A stretch of 64,000 nucleotides of DNA from JAXMDS01 sp043777815 (GTDB taxonomy: Bacteria > Pseudomonadota > Alphaproteobacteria > Rickettsiales > Rickettsiaceae): NCBI GenBank assembly GCA_043777815.1, contig JAYWHH010000001.1, positions 62,001 to 126,000 on the forward strand, read 5' to 3'. Shown one piece after another: positions 1-8,141 of the stretch; within the stretch, counting starts at the first letter, position 1; each line of letters starts with the position of its first letter. The notes below the pieces were generated by a model. That model did no database searches. It was not told where the DNA came from and saw only the letters and a program-made list of their open reading frames with translations. A program made the translations under genes and the position numbers.

Positions 1-273
1 AGCCTAAGTATGTGTAGTGGAAATGTTACTAAAACTGCCAATCGATTGCATATAGAAAGATCTGCTTTGCACAGAAAAAGAAAACAGCTAGAGAATAAAG
101 CTCTGAAGAATCCTCAAATTTTTGGCATTAATGTAATTAATCTTATATCAAAAGGTAAAAAAACTCGTAAAAAGTTTCATATTCCAGGTATGTTTGAAGA
201 TGGTGAACAATCCAACAGTACTGATATAAATGTTAATAATGATTTCGTTGCACAAGTTGGTGGAGTTAAATAG
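1..273 (+). CDS. ntrX: NtrX/NtrC-type response regulator, C-terminal fragment
   Basis: The reading frame is open from the first base, so this is the C-terminal end of a gene that begins outside the window. The first 25 or so residues (CSGNVTKTANRLHIERSALHRK, with alternating helix-turn-helix character) match the Fis-type DNA-binding helix-turn-helix that closes NtrC/NtrX response regulators; the ERSALHRK signature is typical of alphaproteobacterial NtrX. The missing upstream part should hold the receiver and AAA+ domains. Family members normally stop a few residues after this helix, but here about 60 further Lys/Asn-rich residues follow, ending in VAQVGGVK. That tail is unusual and has no domain I recognise. 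The role is inferred from family: sensing by NtrY and transcriptional control, in Rickettsiales linked to redox or nitrogen state. Confidence 0.72.
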   Translation, partial: SLSMCSGNVTKTANRLHIERSALHRKRKQLENKALKNPQIFGINVINLISKGKKTRKKFHIPGMFEDGEQSNSTDINVNNDFVAQVGGVK

Positions 274-303
274 ATAGATTGTCTTTCAGGACAAAGGCTA
301 TAA

Positions 304-445
304 ATAGCATGTTTTTCAGCAAACGTTATCCATAATACATTTTGCAAATACTTTAAAGTTTTTTATTTTATTAAACGTATAGCATGCTTTTCAGCGAACG
401 TTATCCATAATACATTTTGCAAATACTTTAAAGTTTTTTATCTTA
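304..445. repeat. Two-copy direct repeat, period 75 bp, copying a gene tail
   Basis: A unit of about 67 bases starting ATAGCATG at 304 recurs at 379 with only a few changes. The second copy is the real 3' end of the minus-strand gene at 391-690. The first copy, just downstream of that gene's stop, repeats its last codons: the gene ends IMDNVR-stop and the duplicate reads IMDNVC-stop in the same orientation. Confidence 0.9.
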
Positions 446-690
446 TCACTATTTAAACATAGAGTAGTAACATGATCTATTTTTATTAATAATCCCCCTA
501 GTAAATTGTCTACGTAATTATAGAGCTTTTCTATTAATCCCAATTGATCTAACTTAGTATAGACTTTATAAGCAATACTAACTCCCGCAAGTAAAAATAA
601 TAATTTAAATTTACTGTACCAAATATTTAAACCCTTTAGCTTATCGGCAAGATTTGAAAATATTTGACTATTTGGACTATTTTGGATCAT
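391..690 (-). CDS. Small hypothetical protein with one hydrophobic segment
   Basis: A 99-residue frame with an amphipathic N-terminus, a hydrophobic stretch around residues 29-43 (KLLFLLAGVSIAYKVY) that could cross a membrane, and a second moderately hydrophobic stretch near residues 60-75. I recognise no family. Support for it being a real gene is indirect: its 3' end is duplicated directly downstream, as seen for several certain genes in this window (gyrA, mreB, pgpA, phaC). No clear ribosome binding site precedes the ATG, which is common here. Possibly a small membrane protein; function unknown. Confidence 0.5.
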   Translation of the reverse strand: MIQNSPNSQIFSNLADKLKGLNIWYSKFKLLFLLAGVSIAYKVYTKLDQLGLIEKLYNYVDNLLGGLLIKIDHVTTLCLNSDKIKNFKVFAKCIMDNVR

Positions 691-842
691 ATAATTTTTT
701 TTAATTTAAAAATTTGAGAGAGAGTGTTTAATTGAATTGTTTTATAATTTTAGATAATAATGTGTATTTTAATACTTTTTATAAATGATTACATTTGCAT
801 AGATTAAAAAAGCTACCATGGATCTTTATCTTTTTATCTACT

Positions 843-1151
843 TCATCTTGTTCGTTTGGATGGGGGGTTTTTATCTGGCTTAATAACAGTTTTAGTATTA
901 TATAACTCTGCATCCTTAGAGTCTGCGCTTTTAGAGGGAATAGAGAAATTTTTTATCATAAGCCCATTGCTAGGCTTATTTGGCAATTGCGCTTCATTAA
1001 ATGTATTTTTCAATTGCAATGCAATTGGGGTTGTTGTTTTTTTAATAGAATTAGGTAAATTCATTTTTAACGCCTCTTCTGCTGTAATTTGTTTTGCTAT
1101 TCCATTATTTTGATTAGCTTTATTGATTTTTGAATCATTTTTATTGCTCAT
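843..1151 (-). CDS. Possible small Lys/Asn-rich hypothetical protein
   Basis: A 102-residue frame starting MSNKNDSKINK, hydrophilic and rich in Lys, Asn, Ser and Pro, with no signal peptide or membrane segment. The composition is what intrinsically disordered proteins look like, but chance frames in AT-rich DNA can look similar. The opposite strand is also open over nearly the same stretch; that frame is hydrophobic and reads as the antisense shadow. No family recognised and no ribosome binding site visible, so this is a tentative call. Confidence 0.3.
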   Translation of the reverse strand: MSNKNDSKINKANQNNGIAKQITAEEALKMNLPNSIKKTTTPIALQLKNTFNEAQLPNKPSNGLMIKNFSIPSKSADSKDAELYNTKTVIKPDKNPPSKRTR

Positions 1152-1598
1152 AATTTATTATTGTTATTAAATTATATATACAACTTTTTATATATATTAA
1201 ATGATATCAAATATAAAGCAATTGTTTTTAGTTGATAAAGAAAATTTATAAGTTTATTTGCCTGTGTGACTTAATAGATAAAAAAATAGAATGATATTTA
1301 ACTTATTGCAACACTTTTTTATATCTAAACCATTTTTAATCGATGTTTTAGCTTGAAATAATCAAATAAATAGCAAGCTATAAAAATTTAAACTTCATAA
1401 AAAATCAAAATATGATAGGCTATTTCAGATCTTGAGTTTTCAAGCTTAGATTTTATTTATTGTAACTTTTTGCACATTAATAATTATTAATTATGCGTTT
1501 ATTTGTCAAAATATATAAATTTCTAGGTCATGAGAATTACATTAGCAAAATCTACTGATAGCTTCATAGTATAATACTGTATAAAAGTTATAAAATTT
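1152..1598. other. Intergenic region, no gene recognised
   Basis: About 450 AT-rich bases between the hypothetical gene and atpH. No open frame of interest and no RNA gene seen. A TATAAT box at 1570-1575, 24 bases before the atpH start codon, is a plausible -10 element, but no convincing -35 lies upstream of it. Confidence 0.5.
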
Positions 1599-2129
1599 AT
1601 GAAAAATAATAAAGGAAACGGACAAACTATAATTAATTTTATGGTTGAAATGTTTAAAAAACATTCAATTAATTATAATAGAGATTTTGATAAATTGATG
1701 GTTTTGAAAAATTATAATAATGGATTTTTTGTTAAGGAAAACTTGCCAAAGTTTGTTCTTGGAAATATTATTCGCACTGAATACTTTTCATCTTTAAGTT
1801 CTATAAATAAAAAAATTTTAGATAGCTTAATAATGCATAAACAAATGCCGGCTTTAAGGGAAATACTTGAGTCTATCAAAGTAAAGGTTCTTGGCATAGA
1901 AACCACCGTATATTATGTAAATGAAGAGGATATAAAGTTATTGAAGGAAATAGCGAACCAAGATGGTATAGGCGAAAAAATAGAATATAAAAAAGATGAA
2001 GGATTGATTGATGGATTTACAATCAAAACTACAGCTAAAATTATTGATTTTTCTATTGCTGCAAAAATAAGAAATCTAAAATATCAAAGTTCTTTCAATG
2101 GAAAGTTACGAACTACTTCGCACACATAA
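1599..2129 (+). CDS. atpH: Probable ATP synthase F1 delta subunit (OSCP)
   Basis: The 176-residue length fits the delta/OSCP family (about 180). The C-terminal third carries the family pattern: residues 130-165 read KKDEGLIDGF, then TAKIIDFSIAAKIRNLK, matching the usual 'D-x-SLIGGxxxxxGxxxxDxSxxxxLxxL' signature, preceded by a beta strand with ETTVYYV, equivalent to the strand bearing the family's TA motif. The N-terminal helical domain is much less conserved, as is normal. In the cell this subunit joins F1 to the peripheral stalk of F0. In most alphaproteobacteria atpH heads an atpHAGDC operon; here tRNA-Leu and rplY follow instead, so the gene stands alone. The residues after the signature are extra and may be a short tail. 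Confidence 0.7.
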   Translation: MKNNKGNGQTIINFMVEMFKKHSINYNRDFDKLMVLKNYNNGFFVKENLPKFVLGNIIRTEYFSSLSSINKKILDSLIMHKQMPALREILESIKVKVLGIETTVYYVNEEDIKLLKEIANQDGIGEKIEYKKDEGLIDGFTIKTTAKIIDFSIAAKIRNLKYQSSFNGKLRTTSHT

Positions 2130-2250
2130 TCTCTTAGATATTTTTTTAATCTTTAAGATGTATACCTATATGATGTGACTAAAATTGATAACAAGATGTA
2201 GTTGGCGACTAGATTGACTTGTAAGCGAAATTAGTTAATAATTATATTGA

Positions 2251-2338
2251 GCGGCTATGGTGGAAATGGTAGACACGCAGTGTTGAGGTCGCTGTTCTTG
2301 CATAAAGAGTGAAAGTTCAAGTCTTTTTAGCCGCACCA
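2251..2338 (+). tRNA. tRNA-Leu (anticodon GAG)
   Basis: A full cloverleaf folds by eye: acceptor GCGGCTA with TAGCCGC, D-arm region containing GGTAGACACG, anticodon stem CAGTG/CGCTG around loop TTGAGGT giving anticodon GAG, a class II variable arm, and T-stem GAAAG/CTTTT with loop TTCAAGT (one G-U pair). The 3' CCA is encoded. The long variable arm fits leucine. A TTGACT at 2214-2219 and TAATAA at 2236-2241 (16-base spacer) could be its promoter. Confidence 0.93.
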
Positions 2339-2392
2339 TAAAAAATTAATATTTTTAAATATTTCACCTTAAATAAATTCAAAATAACATAT

Positions 2393-2968
2393 ATGAAACA
2401 ATTAAAATGTTTTGTCAGGAGTTCTTTTGGCACAAGTAGCGCTAGAAAACTAAGAAGAGAGGGCATGGTACCTGGGATAATTTATACATCTGATACAAAA
2501 AATCTACCAGTATATTTTTCAGCCCATGACTTATTTCTTTTGAAAAATGAAAAACTCTTTGGATCAAGTCCATTACATCTAGTAATTGAAGATAAACTAA
2601 TGTTGGTTTTACCTAAACATTGTGATTTAGATCCAATAAAAGACAATATCAGGCACATAGAATTTTTAGCAGATGATGGTAATTCTAAATTACTATCAAT
2701 TCCACTTTTTTATTCTAATTTAGAAAAATCTCCAGGACATAAAAATAATGCTTTCTTTAATATTACTAAAAGAAATTTATCAGTTAGGGGATTAATTCAT
2801 GGAGCTCCTAAGGTTTTAATTAAAGATATAGTAGAAATAAAAGCTGGAGATGTTGTGCGAGCAGGAGATATAGAGCTGCCAGAAGGATATACTTTGGCTG
2901 AAAAAGATTCTAAAAGAGTTATCGCAGTAATGATGGGGAAAGGTGGTGGAGAGTCCAAAAAACAATAA
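2393..2968 (+). CDS. rplY: 50S ribosomal protein bL25 (CTC type)
   Basis: 191 residues with the two-domain architecture of the L25/CTC form: an N-terminal 5S-rRNA-binding beta barrel (residues 1-90, with RKLRREGMVPGIIY matching the family's ARxLRxxGxVPAVIYG motif and a later HCDLDPIKDNIRHIEFL segment like the family's 'vqrdPvkd.i.HvDFl') and a C-terminal beta domain (residues 95-185) that includes the conserved SVRGLIH... and AGDIELPEGYTL stretches. It binds 5S rRNA in the large subunit. In many proteobacteria pth follows rplY; here rho follows after about 130 bases, another sign of rearranged gene order. Confidence 0.9.
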   Translation: MKQLKCFVRSSFGTSSARKLRREGMVPGIIYTSDTKNLPVYFSAHDLFLLKNEKLFGSSPLHLVIEDKLMLVLPKHCDLDPIKDNIRHIEFLADDGNSKLLSIPLFYSNLEKSPGHKNNAFFNITKRNLSVRGLIHGAPKVLIKDIVEIKAGDVVRAGDIELPEGYTLAEKDSKRVIAVMMGKGGGESKKQ

Positions 2969-3095
2969 TTTACACTGACTCCAACTTATCTTTCAATGTT
3001 CAAGTTCTTAATCAAGTTATGAACCTGTCATTTTTTTTATACAAAAAACTTTTACACAAAATTCTTTACATAATCCTCTATACTCAAATAACATT

Positions 3096-4619
3096 ATGCC
3101 CAATACGTTTAATTCTTCTTACCAAAGTTCTGAAAACATTAGAAATGGAATGAGATCATCAGAGCCTAATAATTTTGGCCCTAATAAAAGATCTTCTTTT
3201 AGAACTAGAAAATATACTCAAAATTCATCAATGGAATCTAATGGGCTTTCTAGTTCAATAGAACGCCATATTTATTATCCAAATTCAGATGACAATAAAA
3301 CTATGGATAATCAAAAGCTACTTGACGTTCGTCTTTTAAAGCGTATGAATTTACAAGAGTTGATTAAATTCGGAGAAACTTATGATTTTCAGATGACGCA
3401 TGAAAATCCTAAAAAACATGAGTTTATATCGTCTTTTTTAGTTCATATATCTAATATACCTAACGTTTGTGCGTTTGGATCCGGAGTTTTGGAAATTCTT
3501 GCTGATGGTTTTGGATTTTTACGCAGTCAGAGGAATGCTTACTCTGCCGAATTAGATGATATTTATGTAAGTGCAAATCAGATTAATAAATTCAGATTGA
3601 GACAAGGGGATATTGTCACTGGCAGTATTAAAATACCTAAAGATGAACCAATTTTAAATAATAAAAAAAATATAAAAGATGATCGAAAGCATTTGGCCTT
3701 ACTTCAAGTCATGGAAGTAAACTTTTCTGCTCCAGAAACTGACGCAATTAGATATAGACCTGAATTTGATGACTTAATTGCACTTTTTCCGCACGAAAAA
3801 TTTAATTTAGAAATTCCAAATGATAAAGAAGGAAATGTCAGTAATCGATTTTTAGATATTATTGCACCAATTGGTAAAGGACAAAGAGCTTTAATAGTCG
3901 CTCCACCAAAAACTGGAAAAACTAATTTAATGAAAAATATAGCACACGGTATAGTAGCAAATCATCCTGAGGTTTATTTGATTATTTTACTGATAGATGA
4001 AAGGCCTGAAGAAGTAACAGATATGCAGCGTTCTGTTGATGCAGAGGTAGTTAGCTCTACTTTTGATGAACATCCGACAAGACATATTCAATTAGCCGAA
4101 ATGACAATTGAAAAAGCAAAAAGATTGGTAGAAACAGGTAAGGATGTTGTGATACTGTTAGATTCAATAACAAGATTGGCTAGAGCATACAATACCGTTG
4201 TTCCATCAAGCGGAAAAGTCTTAACAGGCGGCGTTGAAGCTAATGCTTTACAAAAACCTAAAAGATTTTTTGGTGCTGCTAGAAAAGTAGAAGATAGTGG
4301 CTCTCTCACTATAATAGCTACGGCTTTAATTGATACAGGATCTAAAATGGATGAAGTTATCTTTGAAGAATTCAAGAGTACTGGAAATTGTGATATCTAT
4401 TTAGATAGAGGATTGGCACAAAGAAATGAATTTCCTTCAATAGATATAATGAAATCTGGAACACGAAAAGCTGATAGACTTATGAGTGAAGATATTTGGC
4501 AAAGAAATATTGTAGTAAGAAATTTTGTTCTTAAAATAGGTGATGCCCACAGCTTTTTGAGAGAAAAAATTTCTAAAACTGCTACAAATCAAGAATTTTA
4601 CAACTCTGCCAGTGGATAG
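3096..4619 (+). CDS. rho: Transcription termination factor Rho
   Basis: 507 residues, about 90 longer than E. coli Rho because of an Asn/Ser-rich N-terminal extension (residues 1-75). The RNA-binding cold-shock-like domain follows, with GVLEILADGFGFLR near residue 130. The ATPase core has the Walker A region APIGKGQRALIVAPPKTGKT, the LLIDERPEEVTDMQR segment (Walker B neighbourhood and Q/R region), and the conserved SGKVLTGGVEANAL and SGTRKADRL motifs late in the protein. Rho is a hexameric RNA translocase that ends transcription. A membrane cytochrome c gene follows after 16 bases, so the two may be cotranscribed. Confidence 0.97.
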   Translation: MPNTFNSSYQSSENIRNGMRSSEPNNFGPNKRSSFRTRKYTQNSSMESNGLSSSIERHIYYPNSDDNKTMDNQKLLDVRLLKRMNLQELIKFGETYDFQMTHENPKKHEFISSFLVHISNIPNVCAFGSGVLEILADGFGFLRSQRNAYSAELDDIYVSANQINKFRLRQGDIVTGSIKIPKDEPILNNKKNIKDDRKHLALLQVMEVNFSAPETDAIRYRPEFDDLIALFPHEKFNLEIPNDKEGNVSNRFLDIIAPIGKGQRALIVAPPKTGKTNLMKNIAHGIVANHPEVYLIILLIDERPEEVTDMQRSVDAEVVSSTFDEHPTRHIQLAEMTIEKAKRLVETGKDVVILLDSITRLARAYNTVVPSSGKVLTGGVEANALQKPKRFFGAARKVEDSGSLTIIATALIDTGSKMDEVIFEEFKSTGNCDIYLDRGLAQRNEFPSIDIMKSGTRKADRLMSEDIWQRNIVVRNFVLKIGDAHSFLREKISKTATNQEFYNSASG

Positions 4620-4635
4620 TTAATTATTTTTAAAA

Positions 4636-5211
4636 GTGTTTAGTCTGAAATTTAGCAAAATTTTAGCTAGTGTACTATTGCCATGCTTAGCTTTAATTTT
4701 AATTTCCAAATTAGTAAATTCTATATATGCAAGAAAATTTGCATCTAGAGGGTTTAGCGTGATTAATTTGATTGAAGAAAATTCAAAAATCTCTGTAGCA
4801 ACTAAAAGTGCACCTCATCAAATTCAAAATAATCAACAACTTACTAAAGATGAGATAAAAAAACTAATTGAAGTTGCATCGCATGAAAATGGTAAAATAG
4901 TAGCTAAAAAATGCATGTCATGTCATTCTTTTGAAAAAAATCAACCTAATAAAATAGGGCCAAATTTATTTGCTATTTTTGGCAAGCGAAAAGCTAGTGT
5001 ACCTAAATACAAATATTCAGCTAGTTTAATAAGTAAAGGAGGCATATGGAATGAAGAGTCATTGTTCAATTTTTTGCAAAATCCAAGGAAATACATTCCT
5101 GGAACTAAAATGGTTTTTCCAGGAATTTCTAAGCAACAAGATTTGGCAAATTTGATTGCTTTCATCAAATTTAATCAGGATTTGGATGAAAATTCTTTGG
5201 ATTCTAAATAA
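4636..5211 (+). CDS. Membrane-anchored cytochrome c (CycM/c552-like)
   Basis: 191 residues starting at GTG. An N-terminal hydrophobic helix (residues 8-27) without a clear cleavage site would anchor the protein in the inner membrane with the haem domain in the periplasm. The class I cytochrome c domain starts near residue 85: CMSCH haem-binding motif at about residue 96, then GPNLFAIFGKRKA, and the axial methionine in PGTKMVF. Rickettsiales and other alphaproteobacteria use such anchored cytochromes to carry electrons from the bc1 complex to cytochrome oxidase, and petB (5175-6338) and ctaD (54861) fit that path. The last 37 bases overlap the 3' end of the opposing cytochrome b gene. The start codon is inferred; no ATG lies nearby in frame before the helix. 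Confidence 0.9.
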   Translation: MFSLKFSKILASVLLPCLALILISKLVNSIYARKFASRGFSVINLIEENSKISVATKSAPHQIQNNQQLTKDEIKKLIEVASHENGKIVAKKCMSCHSFEKNQPNKIGPNLFAIFGKRKASVPKYKYSASLISKGGIWNEESLFNFLQNPRKYIPGTKMVFPGISKQQDLANLIAFIKFNQDLDENSLDSK

Positions 5212-6338
5212 GATACAATTGGAATTATTGCCATAAAATGTAAAAAATAATAGAAAGTTGCAACCTGGCTCATAAAAATATATTCGGAAGTAGGTACTTT
5301 AGTGCCCAAATAACCTAAGCTGATAAAACTTAGAATTAAAATAATAAAAAATGGCTTATATAAAGGTCTATCAAAAATGGATTTGAGATGAGATTTGTCT
5401 AATAACGGTAGAAATATCCAAATTAAAATTGATCCTAACATGACGATCAGTCCACCTAATTTATTAGGAATTGAACGCAAAATAGCATAGAAAGGTAAAA
5501 AATACCATTCAGGCACTATGTGCTCAGGCGTTACTAATGGATTAGCTGGTATGTAATTATCTGGATGATTTAAATAGTTTGGACTATAAAAAACAAAAAA
5601 TACAAAAATCAAGCCATATACAACTAATCCAAACAAATCCTTGATAGTATAATATGGGTGAAATGGTATATGGTCCTTAGATTTCAAATCTACTCCTTTA
5701 GGATTATTAGAGCCATGAACTTTTAAAGCAGCAATATGCAAGATTAATAAAGCCAAAATAATAAATGGCAATAAGTAATGAATTGAAAAAAATCTATTCA
5801 AAGTTATGCTACTAATTGAATATCCACCACATATCCATACCACGATACTATTGCCAATAATTGGTATTGCTGAAAATATATTTGTAATAACTGTTGCGGC
5901 CCAATAACTCATCTGACCCCAGGGTAAAATATATCCTGTAAAAGCTGTCATAACCATGACTAAAAATATAACAACCCCTATTTGCCACAGTAGTTCTCTA
6001 GGGTATTTATAGGAGCCATACATCAGGCCTCTCAGCATATGTAAATATACACTTAAAAAAAACATAGACGCACCTACAGAATGCATATATCTTATTAACC
6101 ATCCATAGTTAACATATCTCATAATACGATCAACGCTATTAAACGCATGATCAATATGCGGAACATAATGCATGCTTAAAATTATTCCAGTAACTATTTG
6201 AATAACTAATCCCACAGTGGCAATTGCGCCTAATGTCCATAGATAATTTAAATTCTTTGGCACACGATAAGTTATAAACTGGGAAAAAAAAGTAAATATA
6301 GGAAGTCTATAATCTATCCAATCAATTAATTTTTTCAT
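5175..6338 (-). CDS. petB: Cytochrome b of the bc1 complex
   Basis: Quinol oxidation core of complex III. Bis-histidine haem ligands are visible in the second helix (RYMHSVGASMFFLSVYLHML) and the fourth (SIHYLLPFIILALLILH), and the Qo-site PEWYFLP motif sits near residue 265. Eight membrane spans are expected. An earlier ATG at 6374 would add 12 hydrophobic residues (MIYRIQIFIYSF), but the frame from 6338 (MKKLIDWIDYRLP) matches the family's usual N-terminus. petA (Rieske) and petC (cytochrome c1) normally flank this gene; neither is next to it or elsewhere in the window. Converges with the cytochrome c gene and overlaps it by 37 bases. Confidence 0.95.
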   Translation of the reverse strand: MKKLIDWIDYRLPIFTFFSQFITYRVPKNLNYLWTLGAIATVGLVIQIVTGIILSMHYVPHIDHAFNSVDRIMRYVNYGWLIRYMHSVGASMFFLSVYLHMLRGLMYGSYKYPRELLWQIGVVIFLVMVMTAFTGYILPWGQMSYWAATVITNIFSAIPIIGNSIVVWICGGYSISSITLNRFFSIHYLLPFIILALLILHIAALKVHGSNNPKGVDLKSKDHIPFHPYYTIKDLFGLVVYGLIFVFFVFYSPNYLNHPDNYIPANPLVTPEHIVPEWYFLPFYAILRSIPNKLGGLIVMLGSILIWIFLPLLDKSHLKSIFDRPLYKPFFIILILSFISLGYLGTKVPTSEYIFMSQVATFYYFLHFMAIIPIVSYLESKEFSSKS

Positions 6339-6602
6339 AAATGAATAAATGAATATTTGTATCCTATATATCATAGTCCTTTCTTTAACTTGAGAGAAAA
6401 TTTATATTGAGCAATTAAAAATCAATATGAATCCAAATTACTCCTGAATCGCAAAAAACAAGTGTAACTTTTAACCAATAATTATTCAATGAAGGCACTA
6501 ATTAGACACATTTATTAGTTTGTATTTGGTTTTGATACCATAAATGAAACAATCTTGAGTTGATTCTTAATACAATATATATAAATTTATTTACACAGCA
6601 CT

Positions 6603-7304
6603 ATGCGCTCTAATGATTTGGATGAACAAGTTTTTAAAGAATGCACCAGGGCTTTTATAAAAACGCAATGTGACAGTATATTGATTCAATCTATTCTAAT
6701 AGTTAACGCTATAGGAATTAGTATAGTGCTGTTAGTTTCAGTAAATTTTGTATTTAACTTAACTAATATTAATAATCGTGCAGTATATGAATACACTACT
6801 TTTAACAATAAAACAGATCAATACTTAAGAGAACTTAGATCAGAGTCTGATGCTAAAAATAAGTTAATCGTAACTAATGCTGAGGTCATCAGATTAGGAG
6901 AAAATTATCAAGATAATTTAGCAAAAACTCTAATCAAAGAATATATTTTTTCAAGAGAAAAACAATTGAGAGATATGGATTTATTCAAGCAAAATTTATT
7001 TGTTCAAAATCACTCTACTAAAGAAATTTTAGATCAATATATGCAACTAAGTACAGAAGAAGGGCAAATTTTAGACGGTTTTCATAGAATGATAAATGTT
7101 GCTCAATTGAAAAAAATTAATGCATATACTTATGAAGCAGTATTAGATATAGTAGACATTGAAGATAGCTCTATTATAAAAACATCAAAAATGTTACTTA
7201 TAGAATATATTTTGGATACTAATATTGAACAAAAGCTCCTAAATTTGCAGATTGGACAATTTAATCCAATAGGATTTAAAGTTACTAAATACGAAGAAAT
7301 TTAA
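6603..7304 (+). CDS. virB8: VirB8-like type IV secretion protein
   Basis: 233 residues: a short cytoplasmic part, one membrane helix (residues 28-52, ILIQSILIVNAIGISIVLLV) and a periplasmic NTF2-like domain. Diagnostic features are the family's 'AllkeYi..RE' region (AKTLIKEYIFSREKQL, residues 108-122) and the closing NPIGFKVTKYE, which matches the 'NPlGfqVt.Y' end of VirB8 proteins. VirB8 is an inner-membrane assembly factor that contacts VirB9 and VirB10 during building of the secretion channel. It leads a tight cassette: virB9 starts 10 bases after its stop and a secretin 14 bases after that. Rickettsiales carry more than one divergent VirB8; I cannot say which paralogue this is. Confidence 0.8.
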   Translation: MRSNDLDEQVFKECTRAFIKTQCDSILIQSILIVNAIGISIVLLVSVNFVFNLTNINNRAVYEYTTFNNKTDQYLRELRSESDAKNKLIVTNAEVIRLGENYQDNLAKTLIKEYIFSREKQLRDMDLFKQNLFVQNHSTKEILDQYMQLSTEEGQILDGFHRMINVAQLKKINAYTYEAVLDIVDIEDSSIIKTSKMLLIEYILDTNIEQKLLNLQIGQFNPIGFKVTKYEEI

Positions 7305-7314
7305 AAGCTTAAAT

Positions 7315-8127
7315 ATGAATAATAAAATTAGTAGAAAAATTATAGTTTGTGTATTAAATCTTTTATGCTTGGTTGGTGTAAGTTTTGGAGAAGTATTACC
7401 AAGGGCTATATCAACTGATAAAAGAATTAAAATAATTAATTATTTCGAAAATAACGTATTTAAAATAACAGGATACTATGGCATGCAAACCAGTCTGCAG
7501 TTGTCTAAAGATGAAAAAGTGAGCACTATTGCGCTAGGGGATACTACAGGATGGCAAATACATCCCGTGGGGCATATGATTTTTATCAAACCAGTAGAGC
7601 TTGATGCTGATACTAATATGACTCTAATTACTAATAAAAGGATTTATTTTATAGATCTAGTGGCCAAAGAGGTAACGAAAAAAAACAAAAATCAAATTTC
7701 TTATAATATTAAATTTCTCTATCATGATGAAGAAAATAATAATCAGGTTACGAATGAAATATTCGATACTTCAGAATCTATTGAAGATCTGGATCATCCC
7801 GAGAAATACAATTATAACTACTATGTTAGTGGCGACGTTGACATAGCGCCTCTTAAAATATTTGATGATGGCAAATTAACATTTGTTCAATTTTCTAATC
7901 AAGTTAAAGATATGCCTGCGATTTTTACTGTAGATGATGATTTGCATGAGCACTTAGTTAATTACATTCCTAGTAAATCTAAGACAAATTTAATTATTAT
8001 AGAGCAGGTGTTTAATAAATTAACTTTAAGATTAGGAAGAAAAATATTGTGTATATACAATGAAGGGTATTCTAACAATAAACATTACATTGACCCTTCA
8101 TCTAGACACTACATGAAAAACATTTAA
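7315..8127 (+). CDS. virB9: VirB9-like type IV secretion outer-complex protein
   Basis: 270 residues with a signal peptide (residues 1-25, ending VGVSFG-E). The N-terminal domain has strong VirB9 hallmarks: PRAISTDKRIKIINYFENNVFKITGYYG, TIALGDTTGWQIHPVGHMIFIKP and the NMTLITNKRIYFIDL strand. The C-terminal beta domain (residues 160-260), which in model systems binds the lipoprotein VirB7 and forms the outer ring, is preserved (VSGDVDIAPLKIFDDGKLTFVQF, LGRKILCIYNEGY). VirB7, VirB10, VirB11 and VirD4 are not in the window. The next gene is a secretin rather than virB10, which is unusual for a VirB9 neighbour. Confidence 0.88.
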   Translation: MNNKISRKIIVCVLNLLCLVGVSFGEVLPRAISTDKRIKIINYFENNVFKITGYYGMQTSLQLSKDEKVSTIALGDTTGWQIHPVGHMIFIKPVELDADTNMTLITNKRIYFIDLVAKEVTKKNKNQISYNIKFLYHDEENNNQVTNEIFDTSESIEDLDHPEKYNYNYYVSGDVDIAPLKIFDDGKLTFVQFSNQVKDMPAIFTVDDDLHEHLVNYIPSKSKTNLIIIEQVFNKLTLRLGRKILCIYNEGYSNNKHYIDPSSRHYMKNI

Positions 8128-8141
8128 CTAAATAAAAAATT

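Noticed and set aside
856..1113. Hydrophobic 85-residue frame on the plus strand
   Set aside because: It is the antisense of the Lys/Asn-rich frame at 843-1151; the hydrophobic composition follows from reading A-rich codons in reverse. Neither strand is certain, and I kept the minus one at low confidence.
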